64,000 bases of DNA. It comes from Alteromonas sp. C1M14. GTDB lineage: Bacteria; Pseudomonadota; Gammaproteobacteria; Enterobacterales; Alteromonadaceae. The notes beneath the pieces are model-generated. The model searched no databases. It saw only the letters and a program-made list of their open reading frames with translations, and was not told the DNA's origin. The position numbers and the translations under genes are program-made. Positions 53,702 through 61,931 of this stretch are shown here, in pieces (positions within the stretch are counted from its first letter, which is position 1; each line of letters begins with the position of its first letter). Location: positions 434,001 through 498,000 of the forward strand of contig NZ_JAHKQF010000002.1 of the NCBI RefSeq assembly GCF_018860965.1, written 5' to 3'.

Positions 53702-56700
53702 ATGTCAGTTACACTCACCCATTCGGTTTGCACTGATTACCTCTCTACAAACATATGCGCGCTATTTGCGCCGGATAAACCATTACAGACCATGGTGTCA
53801 GATGCTGTGTTCACCTTCAGCTATATCGGCATTGCATGTGCGCTTTTGTACTTCATTGGTTATAAAAACGATCGAAAAAGCGCCAAAATCCTGCCCATAC
53901 TTTGTGTGTTTCTATTTTTACTTGGGTTGAGTCACGGGTTAACATTATTCGCTACAACATCTACCCTAGCGAACATTCAACATTGGGCAGAATTGGCAAG
54001 TGCCATTACTTTCTGCTTACTTCTTTATAGAATGTATAGTGCGGATCTACTCTCTGCGCAATCCACAACCTCGTTATTTGGTAAAAAAAACACCACGGAA
54101 GAGATAAAAAGCCCTTCCCCGTCGATCCACACTGATCAAGAACGGTTAAAAGAAACCATATTGCGAGATAGCACAGACAGTGCGGATGTGGGGATCTTGG
54201 TTTTGAACCAAGATGGCAAAATTAAAATCGCCAATAATAAAGCCTGTGATATTTTGGGCTATGAAAAGTCAAACATCGAAAACAAGCCGATTACCGGTAT
54301 CATAGATCAAGATTTTCTCACCGGTCATCAGCAGCACCTCCCCTGCACAGAGGATGAACCCCAAGTCATCAATTTACCGAAAACGATTTATGGCGTGCAT
54401 CAATCAGGCTCATTCATCCCCCTCGAAATAAGCCTTAAAAAAGCCCGCTTCGATACAGACATTTTGTTTTTATCACTCAGAGATATTGCAGACAAACTGG
54501 AAACAGAAAAAGCATTAGCCAACAGTCAATCCATCACCGATAACATTCTTCACAATTTGCCCATGGGGATCCATATTTATGACGTCACGCATGATGTGCT
54601 AACCCTCACCACAGACAATCAGATGGCACATACCCTGTTGGGTAGCGATACCGGCTTCTTTTTATCCGATCCCCGCCTATTAGCCATGATGAAAGAACAA
54701 GCCATATGCGGTGAAGGCACCTTACGTACAACGGTGCGTCGCCTCAATTCCGATAGCCATCAAAACTTGCGGCTGTATTTGTTTAAAGTGACAACCAATC
54801 AATTGGTCGTCATGTTCGAAGACATCACCTTACAAAAAAAATACGAAGACCAACTTATAAAACAAGAAAGTATGACCCGACGGGCAATCAATGCGTCCAT
54901 CGCAGGTGTTTATATTTTTGATACCCAAGAACGGGGAAATCTGTTTATCAACGACAGGTATACCGCCATAACCGGTTATAGTTACGACGACCTCATAGCC
55001 CTTAAAGGTGGTATATCGAGCATCATTCATCCCGATGATCGCCGCCGGTTACGCATTCATCTGCGACAAATCTTACGGGACCAGGGGGAAGCCGAACCAT
55101 TTAGTATTCAATACAGAGTACAGCATGCTCGGGGACATTGGTTATGGGTAATGGGACAAGATGTTATCTTCGAACGTGATTCAAACGGTATCGTATCTAA
55201 GATTATTGGCTCGTTTTTAGATATCACGCCTTTAAAAAGTATGCAGGAAAACCTGTTAGCCTTGAAAGACAAAGCCGAAGAAGCCAATCGTTTGAAAACG
55301 GAATTTCTAGCCAATATGAGTCACGAAATTCGTACCCCCATGAATGCAATTATCGCCCTTACCGATATGGTCCTTGATATGGATATGGCCGATAATCAAC
55401 GAGAATACTTAAAAAAAATCCAAACATCCTCCCGCTCGTTACTGCAGTTGCTTAACGATATTCTCGATTATTCAAAACTAGAAGCGGGTAAATTTGATAT
55501 TAATCACGAGCCATTTGACCTTTACCGCGTGCTATCTAACGTATTACATCTTTTTCAAACAACCGCAGTGCAAAAGGGGCTGTCTATTAGCGCCTCTGTT
55601 GATGCGAGCGTGCCTCGCTTTGTGCTCGGTGATGCGCCGCGTATCGGACAGATTCTTAACAATTTGCTGGGCAATGCCATCAAATTCACGGAAAAAGGCT
55701 ATATAGACTGTAGTGTATCAGCAAAGGTCAATCCCGTTTCTGGTGCGCATATTGTTTCGTTCGTGATTGAAGATACCGGTATTGGCATTGAAGAACAGAA
55801 ACTCACCGCGCTGTTTAAATCCTTCTCTCAGGCAGACAGCTCTATTAGCCGTCGCTTCGGTGGAACCGGGTTAGGACTATCTATTTGTCGACGTTTAGCC
55901 GGCCTGCTAAATGGCGAGCTTTTAGTCTCAAGCACGGTGAACAAAGGCAGTACATTTACCTTAAAGGTTCCGTTGACCAAAAACACAAAAGCCGACAGCC
56001 TTCTGTCGAGAACAAAAACCAATACCGATGTGGTTATCGTCAGCGATAACCAAGGAATTGAAGCCGACCTAGACCAGGCACTAGGGATAAAAAACAAACG
56101 GCTCTACCTGCCTTCAGACCTCTCCCTTTCTGCCACCTTAAAAACCATAAAGTGTGATGTTTTGGTCATCGACCTTACCGGGCTTAGTAAAGCCATTCGT
56201 CCCAACGTGATCCAAAAACTACCCACGTTTTCAGCCTACAACATTACCACCGGCATTATTATCTTGCATACCGAGGATGATATTGCAGGGCACTGTAGCC
56301 ACAACCAGTTATTAGTGCCCGTTACCTGGCTTTGTGCACCTTTTTTAATTCCGGATATTGAAGACGCCTACCAGTATTTACAGAAAAAAGCCGGTGATAC
56401 ATTAGGAGAAAGCGCGGCCGTAGATGGCAGCATCCACTTTCATAACACCTCAGTGTTGGTGGTGGAAGACAACACCACCAACCAGTTTGTGGCCAAAGCC
56501 TTACTTAGCGCCGTGGGTATTCGTGTGATCGTCGCCAATAACGGAGAGGAAGGCGTACGTGAATTTAAGCGCTCACCTACGGATTTAGTGCTTATGGATC
56601 TGCAAATGCCGGTGATGGATGGGTTCACAGCAGCATCAAAAATACGCAGTTCTACGGCAGGTAAAAATGTGCCTATTTTCGCCATGTCCGCAGCGGTAAT

Positions 56701-57436
56701 GGCGGCAGATAAAGAGCGTGTGGTGATGGCCGGTATGGATGGTCATATTTCCAAGCCCATTGTTCGAGACACCTTGTATCAAACCCTGGCCGAAGCGCTC
56801 CCCCATCGATATCAAAACAATATACAAGTGAATAATTCACCATCGCCGCAAAATGACGATCCCCTCACGATGTCGGCCATTATTGACAATATGCCCCATG
56901 ACTTCGCCATAGAAGCCGCCCTTCAGCGTCTTGGCAATAGTGCCGCTATATACCTTGGACTACTGGAAAACTTCTATCGCCACTTACAAGAACTCAAAGA
57001 CAAGCTAGCCGAAGACTATGACAACGAAACTTTGCGACGTCACCTACACACCTTAAAAGGCCTTTCACGGTCGGTAGGGGCAACACGACTTGCCGAGCAA
57101 TCAGAAGCCATTGAAGCGCTCGTAACACAAGGCAAGACGGTGTCGATACAGTCACTTAATGAGATCATAAACGATACCATTGATAAAGTCGGTGAAGCCT
57201 TGAAGCAAATCTTACCAAAGGTAAAACAGAAAACGATAACCCCCACTCAATCCATCGACCACCTCATCAATCAATTGCGATGTAGAGCCTATTTAAAGGT
57301 AGATGAAATTCACCCTTACGCATCCATGCTGTCACAACGATTTGGTGATGAAAATAGCGCAAATATCATCGATGCAATATCAAAACTGGATTACCAACGT
57401 GCACTTAAGTTAATGTGTATTGACACACACAGCTAG
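53702..57436 (+). CDS. Hybrid histidine kinase with ethylene-receptor-like membrane domain
   Basis: The 1,244-residue protein starts with three transmembrane helices (residues about 33-108) similar to the plant ETR1 ethylene-binding domain. PAS domains follow (about 155-270, 275-385, 390-515), then a HisKA dimerisation domain (NMSHEIRTPMNA, His near 540), an ATPase domain with a GTGLGLSI G-box, a degenerate receiver-like part (about 780-890), a true receiver (LVLMDLQMPVMDG, Asp near 963) and an HPt domain (LHTLKGLSRSVG, His near 1115). It is a full phosphorelay. The ETR1-like domain keeps the Asp (34), Tyr (41) and His (78) but has Leu where the copper-binding Cys should be. Confidence 0.93.
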   Translation: MSVTLTHSVCTDYLSTNICALFAPDKPLQTMVSDAVFTFSYIGIACALLYFIGYKNDRKSAKILPILCVFLFLLGLSHGLTLFATTSTLANIQHWAELASAITFCLLLYRMYSADLLSAQSTTSLFGKKNTTEEIKSPSPSIHTDQERLKETILRDSTDSADVGILVLNQDGKIKIANNKACDILGYEKSNIENKPITGIIDQDFLTGHQQHLPCTEDEPQVINLPKTIYGVHQSGSFIPLEISLKKARFDTDILFLSLRDIADKLETEKALANSQSITDNILHNLPMGIHIYDVTHDVLTLTTDNQMAHTLLGSDTGFFLSDPRLLAMMKEQAICGEGTLRTTVRRLNSDSHQNLRLYLFKVTTNQLVVMFEDITLQKKYEDQLIKQESMTRRAINASIAGVYIFDTQERGNLFINDRYTAITGYSYDDLIALKGGISSIIHPDDRRRLRIHLRQILRDQGEAEPFSIQYRVQHARGHWLWVMGQDVIFERDSNGIVSKIIGSFLDITPLKSMQENLLALKDKAEEANRLKTEFLANMSHEIRTPMNAIIALTDMVLDMDMADNQREYLKKIQTSSRSLLQLLNDILDYSKLEAGKFDINHEPFDLYRVLSNVLHLFQTTAVQKGLSISASVDASVPRFVLGDAPRIGQILNNLLGNAIKFTEKGYIDCSVSAKVNPVSGAHIVSFVIEDTGIGIEEQKLTALFKSFSQADSSISRRFGGTGLGLSICRRLAGLLNGELLVSSTVNKGSTFTLKVPLTKNTKADSLLSRTKTNTDVVIVSDNQGIEADLDQALGIKNKRLYLPSDLSLSATLKTIKCDVLVIDLTGLSKAIRPNVIQKLPTFSAYNITTGIIILHTEDDIAGHCSHNQLLVPVTWLCAPFLIPDIEDAYQYLQKKAGDTLGESAAVDGSIHFHNTSVLVVEDNTTNQFVAKALLSAVGIRVIVANNGEEGVREFKRSPTDLVLMDLQMPVMDGFTAASKIRSSTAGKNVPIFAMSAAVMAADKERVVMAGMDGHISKPIVRDTLYQTLAEALPHRYQNNIQVNNSPSPQNDDPLTMSAIIDNMPHDFAIEAALQRLGNSAAIYLGLLENFYRHLQELKDKLAEDYDNETLRRHLHTLKGLSRSVGATRLAEQSEAIEALVTQGKTVSIQSLNEIINDTIDKVGEALKQILPKVKQKTITPTQSIDHLINQLRCRAYLKVDEIHPYASMLSQRFGDENSANIIDAISKLDYQRALKLMCIDTHS

Positions 57437-57485
57437 TCTGTCACTGTGTATATCACGGTACAATTCAGTAAGAGAGTAGTATTTT

Positions 57486-59042
57486 ATGAGCCACGACATT
57501 CCCGTAAATGAAGAAACCGAACATCACTTGGAATTGCGTAATCTTAAGTTAGAGGATTACGATGATGTAAAAGACCTTATGGATATCGTTTATGCGCATG
57601 TGGGAGGCGCCTGGCCTTATAAGAACTACAAAGCCCAGGTCACCACCTTCCCAGAAGGGCAAATCTGTATTGAAGACAAAGGCAAGGTGGTAGCATTTGC
57701 CATATCCGTTATCGTTGATTACGACCAGTTCGATGACAAACATACCTATGATGAAATTACTGGTGATGCTTATTTAACCACCCATGATCCTAACGGTGAT
57801 GTGCTTTACGGCGTAGAAGTCATCGTGTGCCCAGACTACCGAGGCTTACGATTAGGTCGGCGACTTTATGAAGCCCGCAAAGAGTTGTGTCGCAATCTAA
57901 ATCTACAGTCGATCATGGCCGGAGGCCGGATCCCTAATTACGGGCGGCACAGCGCCACAATGACGCCTTACGAATACATTGAAGCGGTAAAATCAAAGGA
58001 TATCTATGATCCTATCTTAACCTTTCAATTATCCAACGGCTTTGAAGTCAAGCAAGTACTGCAAGCCTATTTACCTGAAGACAAAGCCTCTAGAGGCTAT
58101 GCCACCTTACTGCAATGGCATAATATTTATTATGAACCAGGAAAGCCGAGGTTGTTTGGTGGGCGTAAATCCAGTGCCAGAATTGGTTGTATTCAATGGC
58201 AAATGCGGTACTTCGAAAATGTCGAAGAGTTGCTACAGCAAGTAGAGTATTTTGTTGATGCCTTGTCTGATTACAAATGTGATGTGGCGCTGTTCCCTGA
58301 ATTTTTTAACGCACCGCTTATGGGGCTAAGCCCATCAGAAGAATCCATTGATGCCATTTGGCATTTAGCCACCTATTCCGACGAAATTCTCACCGCCATG
58401 TCTCATCTCGCGGTAAGTTATAATATTACGATCATCGCCGGTTCCATGCCCGTCGTTGAAGACGATGAGCTGTACAATGTAAGCTATCTTTGTCGGCGGG
58501 ATGGCACCGTAGAAAGCCAATATAAAATCCACCCTACCCCCCATGAGAAAAAAGACTGGATTATGAAAGGGGGTAACGCTTTAAGCGTGTTCGATACGGA
58601 TTTTGGAAAAATTGGTATTCTGATATGCTATGACGTTGAATTTCCCGAACTCGCGCGAATTCAGTCCGAACAAGAAATGCAAATTCTGTTTGTTCCTTTT
58701 TGGACAGACACAAAAAATGGTTATTTGCGGGTACGTCGCTGTGCTCAAGCCAGAGCCATTGAGAATGAGTGCTATGTGGTTATCGCCGGCAGCGTGGGAA
58801 ATTTACCCAAAGTCGATAATGTTGACATTCAATACGGGCAAACAGCGGTATTTTCACCGTCAGACTTTTCATTTCCCCATGATGCAATTGTGTCAGAAAC
58901 CACGCCGAACACGGAAATGACCTTAATTGTCGATCTCGATTTAGACAAACTGACCAAACTACAAAATGAAGGGTCTGTTCGTAATTATCTCGATCGACGT
59001 AGAGATTTGTATCGGGTACAGTGGTTAGGCGATGATAAATAG
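57486..59042 (+). CDS. Fusion of GNAT acetyltransferase and carbon-nitrogen hydrolase
   Basis: The first part of this 518-residue protein (about 14-190) is a GNAT-like fold: YGVEVIVCPDYRGLRLGRRLYEAR resembles the acetyl-CoA loop. The second part (about 230-510) is a nitrilase-superfamily hydrolase with Glu (LFPEFFN), Lys (YKIHPTPHEKKDW) and Cys (GILICYDVEFPE). It is one polypeptide, so the two reactions are coupled. The substrates are unknown; a role in amide or polyamine metabolism is possible but not shown. Confidence 0.87.
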   Translation: MSHDIPVNEETEHHLELRNLKLEDYDDVKDLMDIVYAHVGGAWPYKNYKAQVTTFPEGQICIEDKGKVVAFAISVIVDYDQFDDKHTYDEITGDAYLTTHDPNGDVLYGVEVIVCPDYRGLRLGRRLYEARKELCRNLNLQSIMAGGRIPNYGRHSATMTPYEYIEAVKSKDIYDPILTFQLSNGFEVKQVLQAYLPEDKASRGYATLLQWHNIYYEPGKPRLFGGRKSSARIGCIQWQMRYFENVEELLQQVEYFVDALSDYKCDVALFPEFFNAPLMGLSPSEESIDAIWHLATYSDEILTAMSHLAVSYNITIIAGSMPVVEDDELYNVSYLCRRDGTVESQYKIHPTPHEKKDWIMKGGNALSVFDTDFGKIGILICYDVEFPELARIQSEQEMQILFVPFWTDTKNGYLRVRRCAQARAIENECYVVIAGSVGNLPKVDNVDIQYGQTAVFSPSDFSFPHDAIVSETTPNTEMTLIVDLDLDKLTKLQNEGSVRNYLDRRRDLYRVQWLGDDK

Positions 59043-59199
59043 CCCTCGTAGCGTGATAACAAGGGATCACGCCTAAAAAATATAGCGAAGGTTTACACCT
59101 TGTTATTTTTTATAAGGAATGGTATTGATTATGGATTCACGCTACCATTCTACGGCAATCACCTGATATTTTTGTAGTTCTGTTATCAAAAGAGAAAGT

Positions 59200-59994
59200 A
59201 TGTCTAACGATTCAAGAAACGATGATTTTCCAACCATTCGATTGGATGAAGAAGATCGTCGTGATTATCAGCAAAAAAAACACCCTCATGCTAGTAATGC
59301 TAAAACCACGCATGCCCCTTCACCATCAGACAAGAAAACGTCGCCGACGCCTCCGTCAACAGGGATTAGCGGAATTTGGCTTGTGTTCATCGCCTTGATT
59401 GCATTAGCTGCTTGCGGCGGTTGTTACTATCTGTATACGCTACTGCAACAGCAAAAAACAGAAGCCAGTCAAGCGGAAGCCCGTATTTTACAGTTAGAAA
59501 AGCGATTGTCTGCCACCGGTGAGGAAATTGGTGAATCTACCGTTGCATTGCAGGTTAAAGTGAGTGAACTGACCGATAAAAGCAATGAACTGTGGGAACA
59601 GATGGACAAGCTGTGGGCATCGGCCTGGCGTCGTAATCAAAAAGAAATCACTGAGTTAGGTGAAAAGCTGACCAAAACAGACTCAACCCTCACCTCGTCC
59701 ATTACCGGTGTGAAAGAAAATATCCAAACCCAACAAAATCAATTGGCATCGTTAAATGACCAGATTAGTGGGTTAGCGGATGAGATGTTAGCGTTAAATG
59801 TTCAACTAGAGCAGGCTGTCAGTGACAAGAATAGTCAAACCCAACAAGTGAAAAACCTCACCGACAAATTATCTGTATTAGAAAACAGAAATAATAGCCT
59901 TGCTAGTCGAATTAATCAGTTAGAAAGCGAGATACGTGAAATTGCCACCAAGGTGGTAAGCCAACCTGCACCTCAGGCTACTGTCACCCAGTAG
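59200..59994 (+). CDS. Hypothetical membrane-anchored coiled-coil protein
   Basis: The 264-residue protein has a charged, Pro/Ser-rich cytoplasmic N-terminus, one transmembrane helix (IWLVFIALIALAACGGCYYLY, about 65-86) and a long coiled coil (about 88-255) on the other side, rich in Gln and Leu heptads. The arrangement suggests a cell-envelope scaffold. It has its own ribosome site context but no known homologue that I can name. Confidence 0.75.
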   Translation: MSNDSRNDDFPTIRLDEEDRRDYQQKKHPHASNAKTTHAPSPSDKKTSPTPPSTGISGIWLVFIALIALAACGGCYYLYTLLQQQKTEASQAEARILQLEKRLSATGEEIGESTVALQVKVSELTDKSNELWEQMDKLWASAWRRNQKEITELGEKLTKTDSTLTSSITGVKENIQTQQNQLASLNDQISGLADEMLALNVQLEQAVSDKNSQTQQVKNLTDKLSVLENRNNSLASRINQLESEIREIATKVVSQPAPQATVTQ

Positions 59995-60055
59995 TAGCCC
60001 CGTTAACGGGGATAACACCACGGGGCTTAAGTTTAACGGCCCCATGTGCAGATAC

Positions 60056-60083
60056 AAAAAAAGCGCCTTAAGGCGCTTTTTTT
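60056..60083. terminator. Bidirectional terminator after rpsO
   Basis: AAAAAAAGCGCC and GGCGCTTTTTTT pair perfectly around TTAA. It lies between the convergent coiled-coil gene and rpsO. Confidence 0.93.
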
Positions 60084-60098
60084 GTTTGCAGCCGTGTC

Positions 60099-60368
60099 TT
60101 AGCGACGTAGGCCCAAACGCTTGATAAGATCAAGATAACGCTCTGCATTTTTACCTTTTAAGTAATCAAGCAGTTTACGACGCTGGCTAACCATGCGTAA
60201 CAGACCACGACGAGAGTGGTGATCTTTCTTATGATCAGAGAAGTGACCTTGCAATTTGTTGATGTTGTGTGTCAACAATGCAACTTGTACTTCAGGTGAA
60301 CCAGTATCACCTTCTTTTACGCCGTATTCAGCAACGATTTTCGCTGTTTCTTCTTTACTTAGTGACAT
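60099..60368 (-). CDS. rpsO: 30S ribosomal protein S15
   Basis: The 89-residue protein matches S15 along its whole length ([42 protein letters not shown]). It binds helix 22 and helix 20 of 16S rRNA during 30S assembly and in E. coli regulates its own mRNA. AGGAG is near the start codon, with its own promoter at 60432-60459. It follows truB, as usual. Confidence 0.98.
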   Translation of the reverse strand: MSLSKEETAKIVAEYGVKEGDTGSPEVQVALLTHNINKLQGHFSDHKKDHHSRRGLLRMVSQRRKLLDYLKGKNAERYLDLIKRLGLRR

Positions 60369-60431
60369 AATAATCTCCTGGTTAAATTAAATTTCGCCGA
60401 TCACTAATTCAGCGAAATTATGAGAGCGCGT

Positions 60432-60459
60432 ATTATAACGAGGCCGAGACGATACGCAA
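60432..60459 (-). promoter_or_regulatory. Sigma-70 promoter of rpsO
   Basis: On the minus strand TTGCGT (60459-60454) and a perfect TATAAT (60437-60432) are separated by 16 bp. Transcription would begin near 60425, with a leader of about 55 nt before ATG 60368. Confidence 0.75.
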
Positions 60460-60479
60460 GAAAAATCCTTAGCTAGCGC

Positions 60480-61451
60480 TTAATACATTACCCGGCGCTT
60501 GGGTGAAACAAACACATCGTTTTTTCCGGCCCGCGGCTGGTCTTTTGGCGCGACGACCCCTTCACCAACACCAATGAAAAGTTGTGCCCCATCTTGCTCA
60601 GCATAAACACGGTACATTTGGCCTTGCTTAAACGATTCATCTGGACTGGGTGCCACACTTTGTCCATGTTCAAATCGATGCAGACCCAAGTCGTCGATGA
60701 CTACCGCTGTCAACGACAATACTGCCGTGTCCATGGGTAACAATAAATCGTCTAAAGGGGTAAATTGGTCTTCCTCTAAAGACGCTTCTAAGGCAATAAC
60801 GTCTTCAAGACTGACCATTTTTTCAGTGGGGTAACTGGCTACTTCAGTGCGATGTAAACGGGTTACATAAGCACCGCATCCTAACTGTTGGCCAATATCG
60901 TCGACTAACGAACGAATGTAGGTTCCTTTACTGCAACGAACCCGCATTTGTACATCGGGCAGCGCAACATGTAAAACATCGAGGGAATAAATGGTGATAT
61001 CCCGCGCTTCTCGTTCCACGGTAATACCTTGGCGAGCATAGTGATACAGCGGTTTTCCCTGATACTTTAAGGCCGAAAACATGGATGGTATTTGCTTACT
61101 TTTACCTTCGAACTGCTTGCACACCTCCACCACAGCATGCTCATCCACCGTTACCGGTTTTTCTTCCACCACGTCGCCATCAGCATCGGAAGTAGAGGTT
61201 CTGACCCCCAAATGCATGGTCACTTCGTAGGTTTTATCCGCTTCCAATAAAAACTGAGAAAACTTGGTAGCCTCACCTAAACAAATAGGCAGCATACCAC
61301 TGGCTAAAGGATCTAAGGCGCCTGTATGACCGGCTTTCGCCGCTTTATATAAACCACGCACTTGTTGCAAAATATGGTTAGATGAGCCTCCAGTCGGCTT
61401 ATCAAGCAATAAGATACCGTTAATAGCCCGGCCCTTGCGACGTCTTCCCAT
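60480..61451 (-). CDS. truB: tRNA pseudouridine-55 synthase TruB
   Basis: The 323-residue protein has the TruB catalytic segment [21 protein letters not shown] with its catalytic Asp, and the C-terminal PUA-like domain ([11 protein letters not shown]). It converts U55 of the T-loop in most tRNAs to pseudouridine. It follows rbfA by 6 bp and precedes rpsO, the conserved order of the nusA-infB operon. Confidence 0.97.
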   Translation of the reverse strand: MGRRRKGRAINGILLLDKPTGGSSNHILQQVRGLYKAAKAGHTGALDPLASGMLPICLGEATKFSQFLLEADKTYEVTMHLGVRTSTSDADGDVVEEKPVTVDEHAVVEVCKQFEGKSKQIPSMFSALKYQGKPLYHYARQGITVEREARDITIYSLDVLHVALPDVQMRVRCSKGTYIRSLVDDIGQQLGCGAYVTRLHRTEVASYPTEKMVSLEDVIALEASLEEDQFTPLDDLLLPMDTAVLSLTAVVIDDLGLHRFEHGQSVAPSPDESFKQGQMYRVYAEQDGAQLFIGVGEGVVAPKDQPRAGKNDVFVSPKRRVMY

Positions 61452-61457
61452 GTAGTC

Positions 61458-61847
61458 CTACTCTTCGTCTTTCTGTTTTTTTTCTTCGTCTTTAGCGATG
61501 GTTTCCGCCACAAGGTTGGAAATACGCATACCTTCAAGTATGGATTCATCTCTAAAGAAATGAAGATCGGGCACACTACGCATACGCAAACGCTTGGCTA
61601 ACAAAGAGCGAATAAAACCTTTGCTTTCCACTAGTTGCTTGGTATGTGCTTTGGCTTCGGCTTCTTCAGCACCATAAATGGTAACGAAGATTTTCGCATG
61701 AGCCAGATCCCGAGATACATCCACATCGGAAATAGTAATGAGCGGCATGTCGCCAACTCGATGTTTATATTCATTTTGCAGAATGCTGGCAACTTCTTTA
61801 TGAACCTGTTGCGCCACTCTGTCTGTACGAGAAAATTCCCGTGCCAT
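61458..61847 (-). CDS. rbfA: Ribosome-binding factor A
   Basis: The 129-residue KH-like protein (MAREFSRTDRVAQQ; RSVPDLHFFRDESILEGMRI) assists late 30S maturation and cold adaptation. ATG 61847 is used because AAGGAG is 6 nt upstream and MAREF matches the family. Another ATG sits directly before it. It is in operon with infB and truB. Confidence 0.96.
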   Translation of the reverse strand: MAREFSRTDRVAQQVHKEVASILQNEYKHRVGDMPLITISDVDVSRDLAHAKIFVTIYGAEEAEAKAHTKQLVESKGFIRSLLAKRLRMRSVPDLHFFRDESILEGMRISNLVAETIAKDEEKKQKDEE

Positions 61848-61885
61848 CATACACTCCTTATTCCTGTACATTCGTATACAGGGAC

Positions 61886-61908
61886 AAAAACGGGGGCTGT
61901 TGCCCCCG
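61886..61908 (-). terminator. Terminator-like hairpin between infB and rbfA
   Basis: On the minus strand CGGGGGC AACA GCCCCCG is followed by TTTTTG, an intrinsic terminator shape placed inside the infB-rbfA operon. It may act as an attenuator or RNA-processing point that lowers rbfA-truB expression relative to infB. Confidence 0.75.
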
Positions 61909-61931
61909 CTTTACATTACATGCTTTGAGCA

